NCBI RefSeq assembly: GCF_016522075.1
Contig: NZ_JAEHFW010000001.1
Coordinates: 1,240,001 to 1,304,000 of the forward strand
Reading direction: 5' to 3'
DNA from: Mucilaginibacter segetis
Lineage (GTDB): Bacteria; Bacteroidota; Bacteroidia; Sphingobacteriales; Sphingobacteriaceae
DNA: 64,000 nt
Shown here: positions 9,704-19,499 of the stretch, piece by piece
Position numbering within the stretch: position 1 is the first letter of the stretch
Layout: each line of letters opens with the position of its first letter
Made by a program: the position numbers and the translations under genes
The notes under the pieces: model-generated
Databases searched by the model: none
Seen by the model: only the letters and a program-made list of their open reading frames with translations
Told to the model about the DNA's origin: nothing

Positions 9704-12337
9704 TTATTTTTCTGCCGCTTCATCTAAACACTTTTGAAGTACTTCGGCAAACTGCTTATCATTAGGCGGAGCAAAAATTGTATTATGTTCCCCGGGTATA
9801 TCATGTACCCGCACACCTTTTAAGGCATAAGGTTTCCAACCAAGTAACTTAAAATCATCCATATAAAAGGTTTTCTTTTTAGCCCGGAACAACTCAATTT
9901 TAATGTCAACCGGTGTTAACAGATAGTTTTTTTGCGCTTTATCGCTCTTTTCATTTATTTCATTAGTATAAGCTGCAAAACCTTGTTTTTTCTTTACTTT
10001 ACCCGGGAAAAGCTTTTTGAATATCCTGACAACGCGCCTTTTTAGTTCGCGGCTTTTATATTCTACTGTTCTTTTTGGATCTTCAACAAATAACACTGGT
10101 GTGTAAGCTATTTGTTTAGTAAGTGTCCATATGCTTTTGGCTACTTTTTTTACCGGAGAATCAAGTTTTTTTGTTTGGTCGGCATAAGTATCAAACATGG
10201 CAAGCATTTTAACATCTTTACCCATTGCAAGCATTTGTTTGGCCATTTCATAGGCAATTAATCCGCCAAGAGAATACCCTGCAACTGCATACGGCCCAAC
10301 AGGATCATGATTGATAATTTCCTCAACATAATTGGCAGCTATATCTTCCATCACGTCCAATGGTTCATCAATCCCGTTTAACCCTTTAGCCTGTAACCCG
10401 TAAACGGGCTGATCTTCGTCCAGGTTCATGGCCAGCGCGTTAAAAAGCAATACGTTTAATCCTGCACCATGTACGATATAAAGCGGCATTTTAGTGCCTT
10501 TAGGTTTAATAGGTACCAAGGAATCCCAGGTTATAGCTTCCGCGTTTATTTCTAAACGGGCTGCCAGTTTTTCAACAGTTGCATGTTCAAAAAGCGTTGC
10601 AAGCGGTAGCCGTTTTCCCGTAACTTCCTCTAAACGCGCCATTATACGTACAGCTATTAAAGAGCGTCCTCCCAGCTCAAAAAAGTTATCATATACGCTT
10701 ATCTTATCTAACGACATGATCTCTTCCCATATATCGGTTACCAGTTTTTCATTACTGGTACGTGGCGCCACATATTCATCGGTACGTATAATATGGCTGT
10801 AATCAGGTTTCGGCAAGGCTTTACGATCTATCTTACCGTTTGGTGTAGAAGGTATAATAGATAGTAGCACATAATCATCAGGTATCATGTATTCTGGTAG
10901 CACTGCCAATAACGCCGTCTGCCATTTGTCCTGCTGTTCCTTACTTACAATTCCGGTGCTTCCGGTATCAAGCACAAGGTAAGCCACCAGTCGTGGTACT
11001 CCCGGCGTGTCTTCACGGGCTATTACTACAGCCTTGCTTATTCCTTCCTGCTTTATTAAGTTATGTTCTATTTCACCTAATTCGATACGGTAACCACGTA
11101 CTTTCACCTGATGATCCACACGTCCCAGATACACTATTTCACCGTCCTCCTTAAACTTACCTAAATCTCCAGTGCGATATAACGTGTCGCCGGGTATCTC
11201 AGAAAAAATATTAGGTATAAAGCGCTCGGCACTCAATTCAGGCCGGTTCAAATAACCGCGACCTACACCTTCGCCTCCAATATAAATTTCACCTATCTCG
11301 CCATTAGTTAAATTCTTCAGATTCTCATCTAATATATAAACCTGTGTATTATCCACGGGCCAGCCAATGGTAATATCCTCCGCATCCGTTACTTGTTTAA
11401 TTATGGAATATATAGTGGTTTCTGTAGGGCCATACATATTCCATACCTGATTGCTTTTCGGTAAAAGTTTTTCGGCCAGATCCTTTGCCATCGCCTCCCC
11501 GCCGCAAAAAACCTTCAGCGGGTGTTTTTTTACCCAACCCATTTCCAGCATCATACGCCAGGTATATGGCGTTGCCTGAAAAATGGTTACATTATTATGC
11601 CTTAACATATCCAGCAGAGCACGCCCATCTTTTGCCATAATGGAGTCGATAAGTAATATTTCCGCGCCAACACTTAGCGGTAAATAAATATCAACACCTG
11701 CAATATCAAAACAGATGGTAGCAGTTGCCATCACTTTATCGGCTGATGTAATGCCCGGTGCCTTTTGCAGACTCAGCATTAAATTAACCATGCTGTGATG
11801 TGCAATTTGTACTCCCTTCGGTTTCCCTGTTGATCCTGAGGTATATAGTATATAGGCCAGGTCAGCCCCGGTTACCTGTACTTCCGGTTCATCAGTAGTG
11901 TAATTTTTGGTAAGGCTTAATGCGTCTTCAATTAAAATCTCAGTAGTATCAGAAGCAAAATGCCCTTTATACTTTGCAGAGGTGATGAGCACCTTTGCAC
12001 CCGAATCTTCCAGCATAAACTCAATACGGTCTTTTGGATATTCAGGGTCAAGCGGGACGTAAGTAGCGCCGCTTTTTAAAATGGCTACAAGACAAATGAT
12101 CATCTCGGGGCAGCGGTCAAGGGCCATGCCTATTACATCACCTTTTTGTATGCCTTTTTCAATTAAAAGTTTAGCAATACGCGTGGCGGTATCATTAAGC
12201 TCTTTATATGTTACTTTACGGTCAAAGAAACTTATGGCTATCTTATCCCGGAACTTGTTTGCGCTTTCAATAACAAGATCATGGAGAGGTTTATCCTTCG
12301 GATAATTTACGTTAGTATTGTTAAATGTTACTTCCAT
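9704..12337 (-). CDS. Stand-alone A-T-TE nonribosomal peptide synthetase-like enzyme
   Basis: An 877-residue three-domain enzyme. Residues 1-510 are an adenylation domain with all core motifs: YTSGSTGKPKG (165-175), NMYGPTET (300-307), YRTGD (387-391), RGYRIELGEIE (414-424) and PNGKIDRKALP with Lys503. Residues 525-600 are a carrier domain; Ser559 in LGGRS is the phosphopantetheine site. Residues 615-870 are a type I thioesterase with GYSLGG (Ser689), Asp716 and GEH near the end. The A4 core FDIAG keeps the Asp that binds the alpha-amino group, so an amino acid is the likelier substrate; its identity is not predicted. There is no condensation domain. It lies 91 bases after GT2 in a glycan locus, which suggests activation of an acyl or amino acyl unit for that product (inference). 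Confidence 0.9.
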   Translation of the reverse strand: MEVTFNNTNVNYPKDKPLHDLVIESANKFRDKIAISFFDRKVTYKELNDTATRIAKLLIEKGIQKGDVIGMALDRCPEMIICLVAILKSGATYVPLDPEYPKDRIEFMLEDSGAKVLITSAKYKGHFASDTTEILIEDALSLTKNYTTDEPEVQVTGADLAYILYTSGSTGKPKGVQIAHHSMVNLMLSLQKAPGITSADKVMATATICFDIAGVDIYLPLSVGAEILLIDSIMAKDGRALLDMLRHNNVTIFQATPYTWRMMLEMGWVKKHPLKVFCGGEAMAKDLAEKLLPKSNQVWNMYGPTETTIYSIIKQVTDAEDITIGWPVDNTQVYILDENLKNLTNGEIGEIYIGGEGVGRGYLNRPELSAERFIPNIFSEIPGDTLYRTGDLGKFKEDGEIVYLGRVDHQVKVRGYRIELGEIEHNLIKQEGISKAVVIAREDTPGVPRLVAYLVLDTGSTGIVSKEQQDKWQTALLAVLPEYMIPDDYVLLSIIPSTPNGKIDRKALPKPDYSHIIRTDEYVAPRTSNEKLVTDIWEEIMSLDKISVYDNFFELGGRSLIAVRIMARLEEVTGKRLPLATLFEHATVEKLAARLEINAEAITWDSLVPIKPKGTKMPLYIVHGAGLNVLLFNALAMNLDEDQPVYGLQAKGLNGIDEPLDVMEDIAANYVEEIINHDPVGPYAVAGYSLGGLIAYEMAKQMLAMGKDVKMLAMFDTYADQTKKLDSPVKKVAKSIWTLTKQIAYTPVLFVEDPKRTVEYKSRELKRRVVRIFKKLFPGKVKKKQGFAAYTNEINEKSDKAQKNYLLTPVDIKIELFRAKKKTFYMDDFKLLGWKPYALKGVRVHDIPGEHNTIFAPPNDKQFAEVLQKCLDEAAEK

Positions 12338-12428
12338 ATTATATGCAGGGGTGGCCTATATTCTTTTGCTTATATTTTGGTAGGATTTCACTGGAGCATA
12401 TTCCACCCCGTAAAATTATATATACGTA

Positions 12429-13616
12429 TTAATTGGAATCCGGTTTATGAGGAGTGTGAATAAATTTTTTGTTTGCGCCTTTAAGTTTAAATAATAACGC
12501 AAACATGGTAAAAAACATTAAAGGCAATTTTAGTACGGCACCTAATAATTTACTGTTAAAAAACGAAGCGGGTATAGCTACCAGGATACCTATGTAACAG
12601 CAAATAGTAGCTGCCAGCCATAATTGCCACGAAGGTCCAACACCGGGCAATAATAAGGATATGAATAGCATAAATGGCATTAAACCAAGCATTAATATAC
12701 GTGGTAAAATAGCAGTTTGATATATCTCGTTAAAATAATCAAAATTGCCATTTATAAATAGCTCTTTAAATCCGGTTGCTCCGTAGGTTTTTAACAAATT
12801 GAACTGTGCCGATAACCAGCGCCGCCTTTGTTTTTTAAACACCTCCGGATTACTTACCTTTTCGTCGTATATATATGCTTTGTCAGCATAGGCTACGCTC
12901 ACCCTGTCGCGGGTAAGTATCAGTCCCATTTCTTTATCAAAACCGCCTACCGCGTCAATACGGTTCATCGTATGCTTAAACAACCGGTATTCCAGCGCCA
13001 TACCCGACCCAATGATAGCTGCCGACAAATTGAACACCCGCTGCGCTTTGCGGAAAATATGATTATTCACTTCTTCGCTTATTGCATCTAATATAGCCAC
13101 AGGTGTTTCAGTGTTTTTTGCTATACGATGGCCTTGTATTACCATATTGCCATCGTGCAGATAGTTATTTATATGATGCAGATAATCCGGGGCTGCTATG
13201 TTGTCAATATCAAAGACTACCGCTGCATCAAAATCTTCAAATGTATTCTCGATAGCTTTGTGTAATGCCTTTGATTTTGTGCTGCTTTCAAATACTACCT
13301 CAACTACCTGCAGAGGCATCTCCTTAAGGCTGGCTATGGTTTCGGGCTGCATGGAGTCGGCAATTACGCAAACGTGGTACTTGTCTTTAGGGTAATCAAT
13401 GGTTAGGGCAGCTGCGGCTGAATTTAAAATGATCTCATCCTCTTTATAGGCACATATATAGATCACAAAACGGCTGTAAGCCGTTGCGGCCGGCGGTGTT
13501 TTCAGAGTGATCAACCTACCTGCAACTGAAAAAATAAATAAATACAGGCTATATATAGCCAGGTAAATAAATACCAGGTCAAATACAACTGAGAAAATAA
13601 ATTTTATAAGATCCAT
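12429..13616 (-). CDS. Membrane GT2 glycosyltransferase (processive type)
   Basis: A 395-residue inner-membrane glycosyltransferase family 2 enzyme. One or two membrane segments lie at residues 5-35, the cytosolic GT-A domain spans about 48-280, and three to four membrane segments follow. Visible motifs are YICAYKEDE (nucleotide site), VFDIDN (DxD metal site, near 135), a TRDR stretch, and KKQRRRW, the QxxRW signature of processive beta-glycan synthases. It is the only stand-alone glycosyltransferase in the locus, so chain building must rely on it, on the initiating sugar transferase, or on genes elsewhere. It is 60 bases after the flippase. Confidence 0.88.
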   Translation of the reverse strand: MDLIKFIFSVVFDLVFIYLAIYSLYLFIFSVAGRLITLKTPPAATAYSRFVIYICAYKEDEIILNSAAAALTIDYPKDKYHVCVIADSMQPETIASLKEMPLQVVEVVFESSTKSKALHKAIENTFEDFDAAVVFDIDNIAAPDYLHHINNYLHDGNMVIQGHRIAKNTETPVAILDAISEEVNNHIFRKAQRVFNLSAAIIGSGMALEYRLFKHTMNRIDAVGGFDKEMGLILTRDRVSVAYADKAYIYDEKVSNPEVFKKQRRRWLSAQFNLLKTYGATGFKELFINGNFDYFNEIYQTAILPRILMLGLMPFMLFISLLLPGVGPSWQLWLAATICCYIGILVAIPASFFNSKLLGAVLKLPLMFFTMFALLFKLKGANKKFIHTPHKPDSN

Positions 13617-13676
13617 TTATATCCTGTTTAACAATTTCTTAATACTTGTAATTTAGCTTATTCATCAATTTATAGA

Positions 13677-15002
13677 TTAGGCAATATCATTGTTTTTTCT
13701 TGACAGGTTTACTACAACTTGTTTTAACTGACTGTATCCCAAGCTAAAAATATCAGTGATTGTGAACTTGAGGTGTTTTTGTAAAGCCCAGTATCCAAAA
13801 ATTGCACCCGTAAAAAAGGTAAATATAGAAGTGATGGCTATACCATACAGGTTATGAAAAACGGCTATGCCGATGAAATCGCCCACCACATTAACACCCA
13901 GCATTAAAAACACCTTTATCATATTTAAATGTGGTTTGTTAATAATATCTAATGTTATGCCAAAAAACCTGTCAATAGGCATCAGCATTACGTAACACAT
14001 AAATATCCGGAAGATATTAAGGGCTTCAGTATCGTGATATTTGGCCCCGAAAAGAAGATCTATTACCAGGCCTCCTAATATAAAAGCACCAATAGCCACA
14101 GGTAAAAGAGCAACGGTTAACATACCGGCATACTTTTTCATGATGGCGGCAACTTCAGCATCATTACCGCGGTTTACGGCTGCGCTAAGTTCCGGCATCC
14201 CGGTTGAAACACCTGCCCTCATTGGTATTTCAAAAATCTCCATTAAGCGTTGCGGTATATAATAAACAGCAACCATCTCAGTGGGAAACATTAACTTAAT
14301 GATAAAAGTATCTGAACTTCTGAGCAGGTACGAACTGATAGATGTACCTACACTGAACTTACCAAAATTAGCAAGCTGTTTCATGCCTTCGCGGCTTTTA
14401 TGTTTAATGGATCTGATCTTTGACCAACCGTTGAATATGGTGATCAAACTGGTTACTACATTGGTAAAAAAGTAACTATATATAGCTGTATTAAAACTTA
14501 TTTCCTTTAAAAGGATAAGTGACAATATGCATACTAAAAAAACACCCTGATTAATTATCTGCAAAATAAGCAGTTTATCAAAGCGTTCTTCGGCCTGTAA
14601 TATCCATAAAGCAATTGCAGACGGCAGCGTACTTATGTATATAATGCCAAACCATTTAATAGTGATAATAACATCGGAGTTGCTGCCGCTGTAAAAAATG
14701 TAGAGCAGCAGGTCAACGAGTAAAAACATAAAAGTTATTATAAACCCAACATACCAGGCCGAGCCTCCTATGTTCAATGCACGCCTTTTACCTACACCGG
14801 CATAAAATTTAATTAACGATGTTTGCACAAATCCTGTTCTGAAGGTATCGGCCAGGGTAAAGGTTAACAAAAAGAAAATATAATTACCAAACTCTGCCTT
14901 ACTGAGATTGTGTGCCATTAACGATACTACAACCATACCTATTACGGGCATCGCAGCGTTTGTAGCAAGCGAAAGGGTATGTTTGTTTATCAGTTTTTTC
15001 AA
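13677..15002 (-). CDS. Wzx-like oligosaccharide flippase
   Basis: A 441-residue polytopic membrane protein with about 12 hydrophobic segments. It begins with the MKKLINKHTLSLATNA-type start and has FGNYIFFLLTF in the second segment, as in MATE/PST polysaccharide transporters. The family flips undecaprenyl-linked sugar units across the inner membrane. It sits between the acetyltransferase (21 bases) and GT2 (60 bases), in the position expected of a Wzx-type flippase. Substrate specificity cannot be read from sequence. Confidence 0.88.
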   Translation of the reverse strand: MKKLINKHTLSLATNAAMPVIGMVVVSLMAHNLSKAEFGNYIFFLLTFTLADTFRTGFVQTSLIKFYAGVGKRRALNIGGSAWYVGFIITFMFLLVDLLLYIFYSGSNSDVIITIKWFGIIYISTLPSAIALWILQAEERFDKLLILQIINQGVFLVCILSLILLKEISFNTAIYSYFFTNVVTSLITIFNGWSKIRSIKHKSREGMKQLANFGKFSVGTSISSYLLRSSDTFIIKLMFPTEMVAVYYIPQRLMEIFEIPMRAGVSTGMPELSAAVNRGNDAEVAAIMKKYAGMLTVALLPVAIGAFILGGLVIDLLFGAKYHDTEALNIFRIFMCYVMLMPIDRFFGITLDIINKPHLNMIKVFLMLGVNVVGDFIGIAVFHNLYGIAITSIFTFFTGAIFGYWALQKHLKFTITDIFSLGYSQLKQVVVNLSRKNNDIA

Positions 15003-15023
15003 AATGGAGTTTTAAAATTATAA

Positions 15024-15638
15024 TTAGGCCTTTTGCCAGGTTTGTGTTTCAAAGTTATATTTCTTTATAACCCTTGCCGGGTTGCCCACAGCAACAGAAT
15101 ATGCCGGAATATCTTTTGTTACCACGCTTCCAGCACCTATTATTGCATGTTTGCCTATGGTTACACCGGCAGTTACCACACTGTTAGCGCCTATCCATAC
15201 ATTGTCATGAATGGTGATTTGTTTAGTATTAACTTTTTGTATTCGCGGTGGAGTGCTGATGTCTTCATAACCATGGTTTAACCCGGATAGTACAATATTT
15301 TGTGCAAGCATAACATAATCGCCTATAGTAACCGGCCCAATTATAATGTTACTTAAGCCCACTCCAACATTTCTTCCAATTAAAACATCGCCCACGCCGT
15401 TATTTATTGCCGCAAAATCCTCTACAATGCTGCGTTCTCCTAATGTAAAGTTTTTAAACGGAAATAAATCCATACGTGCATAAAAGCGCACTATTGATCC
15501 TCTGCCGCGTTTGTGTATAAAAGGGTTTACAAACCATTTCACCCATAAACGTGGGGTAGAGCGTCCCTGCTGTACAATAAGCCAGTGAACAAATTTTTTT
15601 AAACGGGGGTGCGACTTTATGGTGTTTGTTATTGACAT
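15024..15638 (-). CDS. Hexapeptide-repeat acyltransferase (WcaF/NeuD-type)
   Basis: A 204-residue left-handed beta-helix acyltransferase. Hexapeptide repeats run from about residue 65 to 195 (GDVLIGRNVGVG, IGPVTIGDYVMLAQN, ITIHDNVWIGANSVV, VTIGKHAIIGAGSVV). The loop LSGLNHGYEDI carries the usual catalytic His. The end reads VAVGNPARVIKKY, typical of sugar O- or N-acetyltransferases of polysaccharide loci. It probably acetylates the repeat unit in the cytosol. It is 16 bases after the Wzy-like gene and 21 before the flippase, inside the operon. Confidence 0.88.
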   Translation of the reverse strand: MSITNTIKSHPRLKKFVHWLIVQQGRSTPRLWVKWFVNPFIHKRGRGSIVRFYARMDLFPFKNFTLGERSIVEDFAAINNGVGDVLIGRNVGVGLSNIIIGPVTIGDYVMLAQNIVLSGLNHGYEDISTPPRIQKVNTKQITIHDNVWIGANSVVTAGVTIGKHAIIGAGSVVTKDIPAYSVAVGNPARVIKKYNFETQTWQKA

Positions 15639-15654
15639 GGGGTTTACCGTATGA

Positions 15655-17142
15655 CTAATTTATTAACATTTTTCCGGCTTTCTCTTGCTCTTCTCTATCC
15701 AATCTAATTGTTACGTTTAATAAGGCCGTTGCAAGGTAAAATAAAATATTAGACGGATATTGTACCAATGCCTGTTGCGGGTAGTTGCCAACATTAAATA
15801 CAAATATCACCAAAATCATGGCTAAACAATAAGTTTTTAGTTCCGGGTTTTTTATCAGGTAATAATGATTGATGCCCGTATACAATATTACAAACATTAA
15901 CGTGCAAAATAATATTAATCCTATCCAGCCCATTTCAACTGCTACCCGTACATAACCGCTATCGGGCGGAAATTTCGCCAGGTATGAATTTGGCGCAAAT
16001 CTGCGTCCCCATATTCCTACGGATCCCAATCCGCCTCCAATAGGGTGCGAGAGTATATACGGCTTTATTTTTTTTTGGTTTTCGGCACGTACATTAAAAG
16101 AAGCGTCCTCGGTTGGGTTAAATGCCGTTTGAAAGCGTTTAATGTAAGGGTTGGATGTTGGCATAATAATTACAACCCCTAATAAAAAACCGGCAACTAA
16201 CACTCCGGCTATTATTTTTTTGTTGAATTTTACTATTGCCAGCATCATCATGGCGGCGGGTAAAAGTACATATGCGCCTCGTGTACCCGAATATAGCATC
16301 ACCAATAAAAAAAACGGAATTGCGCAGCCAAGCAGTATCTTTTTAGTTCTGCTGATGTTCATCATCATCAGACAAATACACAATATAGCAGCAACCACCA
16401 TGTTATATGAAAAGGTTACCGGATCCGGAAAAATGGCCACCTTACGCAAGTGCCCGTTAATGAACAAGAAGCTAAGCCGTAACGGATCTGAATAATACCA
16501 TGTTTTTTCGAACGCCATTAAACCAAAATTTTCTTGCTGAAAACCGGAAATGGCAGCAATAAGCGCCAGTGCAAGCCAAAGCTTTATCAAAAATCTGATG
16601 TATTGTATGGTACGTACCTGATACAGGAATATGAAATACATCAGCATGATAAAACCCACCGTTCTTACTGTATAAACCCATGCCAATATCGAAGGTGATT
16701 CCGGGTTTGCGGCCTCTAAAAAATTGTATGCCAGCCAGGCCAGCACCAGGTAACTGATTGGATTTTTAAACCACTCCCAGTTACTTTCGAACTTTTGCTT
16801 AACAAAAAAGCCGAATATGAGTAAATAGGTTATACCGTCAAGTAATACACCTGTAGGCAGGTCAGGTGGTAGAAATTCTGATGCGTAGTTTAAAAGGAAA
16901 GCTACAATCATTAATATAGCTATGCCAAACTCAGGGTAAGCTATAATACCATATAATACAGGTAAGCCTATAATTAAAACCAGCAAACCTGCAACGCCAA
17001 TAATACCGGCTTTAGCAGTAACCACGCTTATGAAAATTGCTGCAGGTATCAACAGCAGAATTAAATTCAGGGTTGCATATTTACCCGAAAGAACTTTTTT
17101 ACGGAACCATTTAAAACTACTATTTACCTGGCTTTTAAACAT
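15655..17142 (-). CDS. Wzy/O-antigen ligase-family membrane protein
   Basis: A 495-residue protein with about 11 membrane segments and a large periplasmic loop (about residues 330-400) holding SHPIGGGLGSVG, the usual pattern of the Wzy_C/O-antigen ligase family. The preceding YSGTRGAYV motif is also typical. It either polymerises lipid-linked repeat units in the periplasm or ligates a finished glycan to an acceptor; sequence alone does not separate the two. With Wzx- and Wzz-like neighbours the polymerase role is the better fit. Confidence 0.83.
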   Translation of the reverse strand: MFKSQVNSSFKWFRKKVLSGKYATLNLILLLIPAAIFISVVTAKAGIIGVAGLLVLIIGLPVLYGIIAYPEFGIAILMIVAFLLNYASEFLPPDLPTGVLLDGITYLLIFGFFVKQKFESNWEWFKNPISYLVLAWLAYNFLEAANPESPSILAWVYTVRTVGFIMLMYFIFLYQVRTIQYIRFLIKLWLALALIAAISGFQQENFGLMAFEKTWYYSDPLRLSFLFINGHLRKVAIFPDPVTFSYNMVVAAILCICLMMMNISRTKKILLGCAIPFFLLVMLYSGTRGAYVLLPAAMMMLAIVKFNKKIIAGVLVAGFLLGVVIIMPTSNPYIKRFQTAFNPTEDASFNVRAENQKKIKPYILSHPIGGGLGSVGIWGRRFAPNSYLAKFPPDSGYVRVAVEMGWIGLILFCTLMFVILYTGINHYYLIKNPELKTYCLAMILVIFVFNVGNYPQQALVQYPSNILFYLATALLNVTIRLDREEQEKAGKMLIN

Positions 17143-17156
17143 GTAACTGATTCAGC

Positions 17157-17294
17157 TTAAAAAAATAGAATTTTTGCTGCCCAAACAAACACCCCAAAAA
17201 ATGCAGCAACTATAGCAACTAACCGCGTTTTTTTTTCAAGCGGAGTTAAATTAGCATACGGGTCAATTTTACTTTTGTTAGGTTCAATCTTCAT
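17157..17294 (-). CDS. Small single-span membrane protein in the glycan operon
   Basis: A 45-codon frame (ATG at 17294, TAA at 17157) in the gap between the Wzz-like and Wzy-like genes. The first 24 residues are polar and charged (starts MKIEPNKSKIDPYANLTPLE, then KKTR), and the rest is one hydrophobic segment ending AAKILFF. It is 52 bases after the Wzz-like gene and 14 before the Wzy-like gene, the spacing of a real operon member. The positive-inside rule places the N-terminus in the cytosol. No homologue is recognised; an accessory role to chain-length control or polymerisation is a guess. Confidence 0.6.
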   Translation of the reverse strand: MKIEPNKSKIDPYANLTPLEKKTRLVAIVAAFFGVFVWAAKILFF

Positions 17295-17346
17295 TTTAGC
17301 AGAAGTATTTTTTGGCAGGCAATAATCCTGTAATATTAGAATCGTA

Positions 17347-19497
17347 TTACGGTCTGCCGTCTTTAAAATTGGCTTTATTTAATATCCAACCGGCAAATTT
17401 ACCATTAAGGTCTTTCAGATAATCAATGTATTCCTTTTCTGATTTTTTTATGTCTTTATTGGCCTCAAAAACAGCAACTACCTTGTTAGTAAACAATAAC
17501 CATTCTTTTGATTTATTGAGCGAATCAAGCGAAGGCGCTTCAATAATTATAATATCATATTTAACCTTTAATTCGTTAAACCTGCTGCGGATAAAGTTTT
17601 CATCGCTTACTTCCAGCAAGGTAACATCGCCGCCATGGTTACCCATTACGTTAGTTGAATTAGAGAATGATTCGTAATCGTCCGGATTGTTTTTAAAATA
17701 ATCCTCAATATATATTTTAGGTTGGGCTGTGTTGCTGATGGTTGGATTGTTAAAATTACCATCAATCAATAATACTTTTTTATTGATCATGGAATAGGAG
17801 TAGGCCAAACTTATGGCTAAAATGGTTTTGCCTTCTGCGCCGTCTAAACTGGTGATACCTAAAACCTTCTCTCCATGTAATTCCTGATCGATCTCAAAAC
17901 GTATGGAACGAATAAGTTCCTTGAACTTTTTCATCTTATCCCTATGTTCAACATCCCATAGTTTTTTAAGATCAAGTGTGCCGCTTATCACATTTAAATA
18001 ACCCAGCAAAGGCAGGTTGGTTCTGCTTACCAGATCTGCAGGTTCTTTAACCGTATCATCAAAAAAGAATATGATGAACAGTATAATTACACAAAAACCA
18101 AAGCTTACAATGCCACTTAAAATTATAAGCAGCATTTTTTTGGATGGCTCTGCTGCTTCAGGAGCGGCATCTTCTACCTGGCGTAATTTTATAGAAATAG
18201 TGGATTGCAGGTTGGTTTCATTATACTTAGCCAATACATCCATATACTCTTTACTGGCTATTTCAATATCAAAATTGTACTTTTTTACAGTGGCATCAAA
18301 CGGAACCAAACGATCAAACTTAGCGTTCAGGTTATTTAATGCCTGATCTATAGCTTGTACGCTGTATTTTGCAAGATCACGTGATACCTCCAAAGTCAAT
18401 TTTTGTCTAACAAGGTCATCTTTAGCTACTAACGGATTGCTGATGTAATTATCTGATGTTTGATTTAACTGCAATGCAAGTTTGCTGGTCAGGGAATCTA
18501 ACGATTTTTTATACCGCGGATCAAAGTTGCTTCTTACATACTTATCAGTTAGCAGGTGCAACTGATCTTGTGTTTGTACAACAGCTTGATTATATTTGTT
18601 GGTACTCGCTTCTATATATTTACGATCATTAGGGTCAAATTTATCATTTATTTTAGCCAGGGCGCCATTATACGATGCCACATCCTTTTGCGCCTGTAGT
18701 TTTTGATCTCTATAGGTCATTATCTGGTCGAATATCGATTTTGACTGTTCGTCCAGGTTAAGTACACCGTTCTTTATCTTGTAATTCTGCAGTTGCTGTG
18801 TTTTTTCGTTTAATGTATCGCGCTTAGCTTTTAACAATGCGGCCAGGAATTTTACTGCATCTGTTTCGTTTTGTTTTATGGTATGCGTATAATAATTAAT
18901 AAACTCCTTGCATAACACATTTACTACAAATGCCGAAAGTTGCGGATTTTGTGATTCATAAGTAACAGTGATAAAATCACTCGATTCATCACGATAAATA
19001 GTGAGATCTTTTCTTAATTCCCTCTCATCATAATCCATTGATCTCAGCAGTTCATTTAAGCCATTTTCATCCTCATTATAATAGTCTAATGCCTCTAAAT
19101 GGTTAAACTTATATGTAAATACATCTACGGCATGCTTTTTTGCAGCCTGATTCATGGTCTCAAATAGTTTGCTATGGGGTTTAAACGGAACCGGGCTGGT
19201 TAAATCATGTAAAATTAATTGGTAGGATACCTGATTAATAAGCTTTTTAAGCTTCATTATCTCTATCAGGTTGCTGAATTCATGATCTATCTGCTGGTCT
19301 TGTATTATTCCGGTAGGATCTTTATCCAGCAAATGGCGCGATTCATCAACAATACCTGTAGCAATTTGCGCACTCGATATATATTTATCCGCAAGGTTTT
19401 TCACCAAAAAAAACGATACGATAATCGTTACCAGCGGAATAATTATCAGTATGTTCTTATGCTTCCATAAAACCTTTATAAAGTTAGCGAACTCCAT
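17347..19497 (-). CDS. Wzz/BY-kinase-like polysaccharide co-polymerase
   Basis: A 716-residue co-polymerase. A Wzz domain begins at residue 1 with a membrane segment at 15-32. A long periplasmic coiled-coil region covers about 180-440, a second membrane segment lies near 455-480, and a P-loop domain fills about 545-716. The P-loop reads GAEGKT (553-558), so Walker A is plausible. Walker A' is altered (LLIDGNFNNP instead of the usual LLIDADxRxP), Walker B is IIIIEAP, and there is no tyrosine-rich tail. It may bind nucleotide but tyrosine autokinase activity is doubtful. It likely sets chain length together with Wzy. It starts two bases after the TolC-like gene. Confidence 0.85.
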   Translation of the reverse strand: MEFANFIKVLWKHKNILIIIPLVTIIVSFFLVKNLADKYISSAQIATGIVDESRHLLDKDPTGIIQDQQIDHEFSNLIEIMKLKKLINQVSYQLILHDLTSPVPFKPHSKLFETMNQAAKKHAVDVFTYKFNHLEALDYYNEDENGLNELLRSMDYDERELRKDLTIYRDESSDFITVTYESQNPQLSAFVVNVLCKEFINYYTHTIKQNETDAVKFLAALLKAKRDTLNEKTQQLQNYKIKNGVLNLDEQSKSIFDQIMTYRDQKLQAQKDVASYNGALAKINDKFDPNDRKYIEASTNKYNQAVVQTQDQLHLLTDKYVRSNFDPRYKKSLDSLTSKLALQLNQTSDNYISNPLVAKDDLVRQKLTLEVSRDLAKYSVQAIDQALNNLNAKFDRLVPFDATVKKYNFDIEIASKEYMDVLAKYNETNLQSTISIKLRQVEDAAPEAAEPSKKMLLIILSGIVSFGFCVIILFIIFFFDDTVKEPADLVSRTNLPLLGYLNVISGTLDLKKLWDVEHRDKMKKFKELIRSIRFEIDQELHGEKVLGITSLDGAEGKTILAISLAYSYSMINKKVLLIDGNFNNPTISNTAQPKIYIEDYFKNNPDDYESFSNSTNVMGNHGGDVTLLEVSDENFIRSRFNELKVKYDIIIIEAPSLDSLNKSKEWLLFTNKVVAVFEANKDIKKSEKEYIDYLKDLNGKFAGWILNKANFKDGRP

Positions 19498-19499
19498 AT

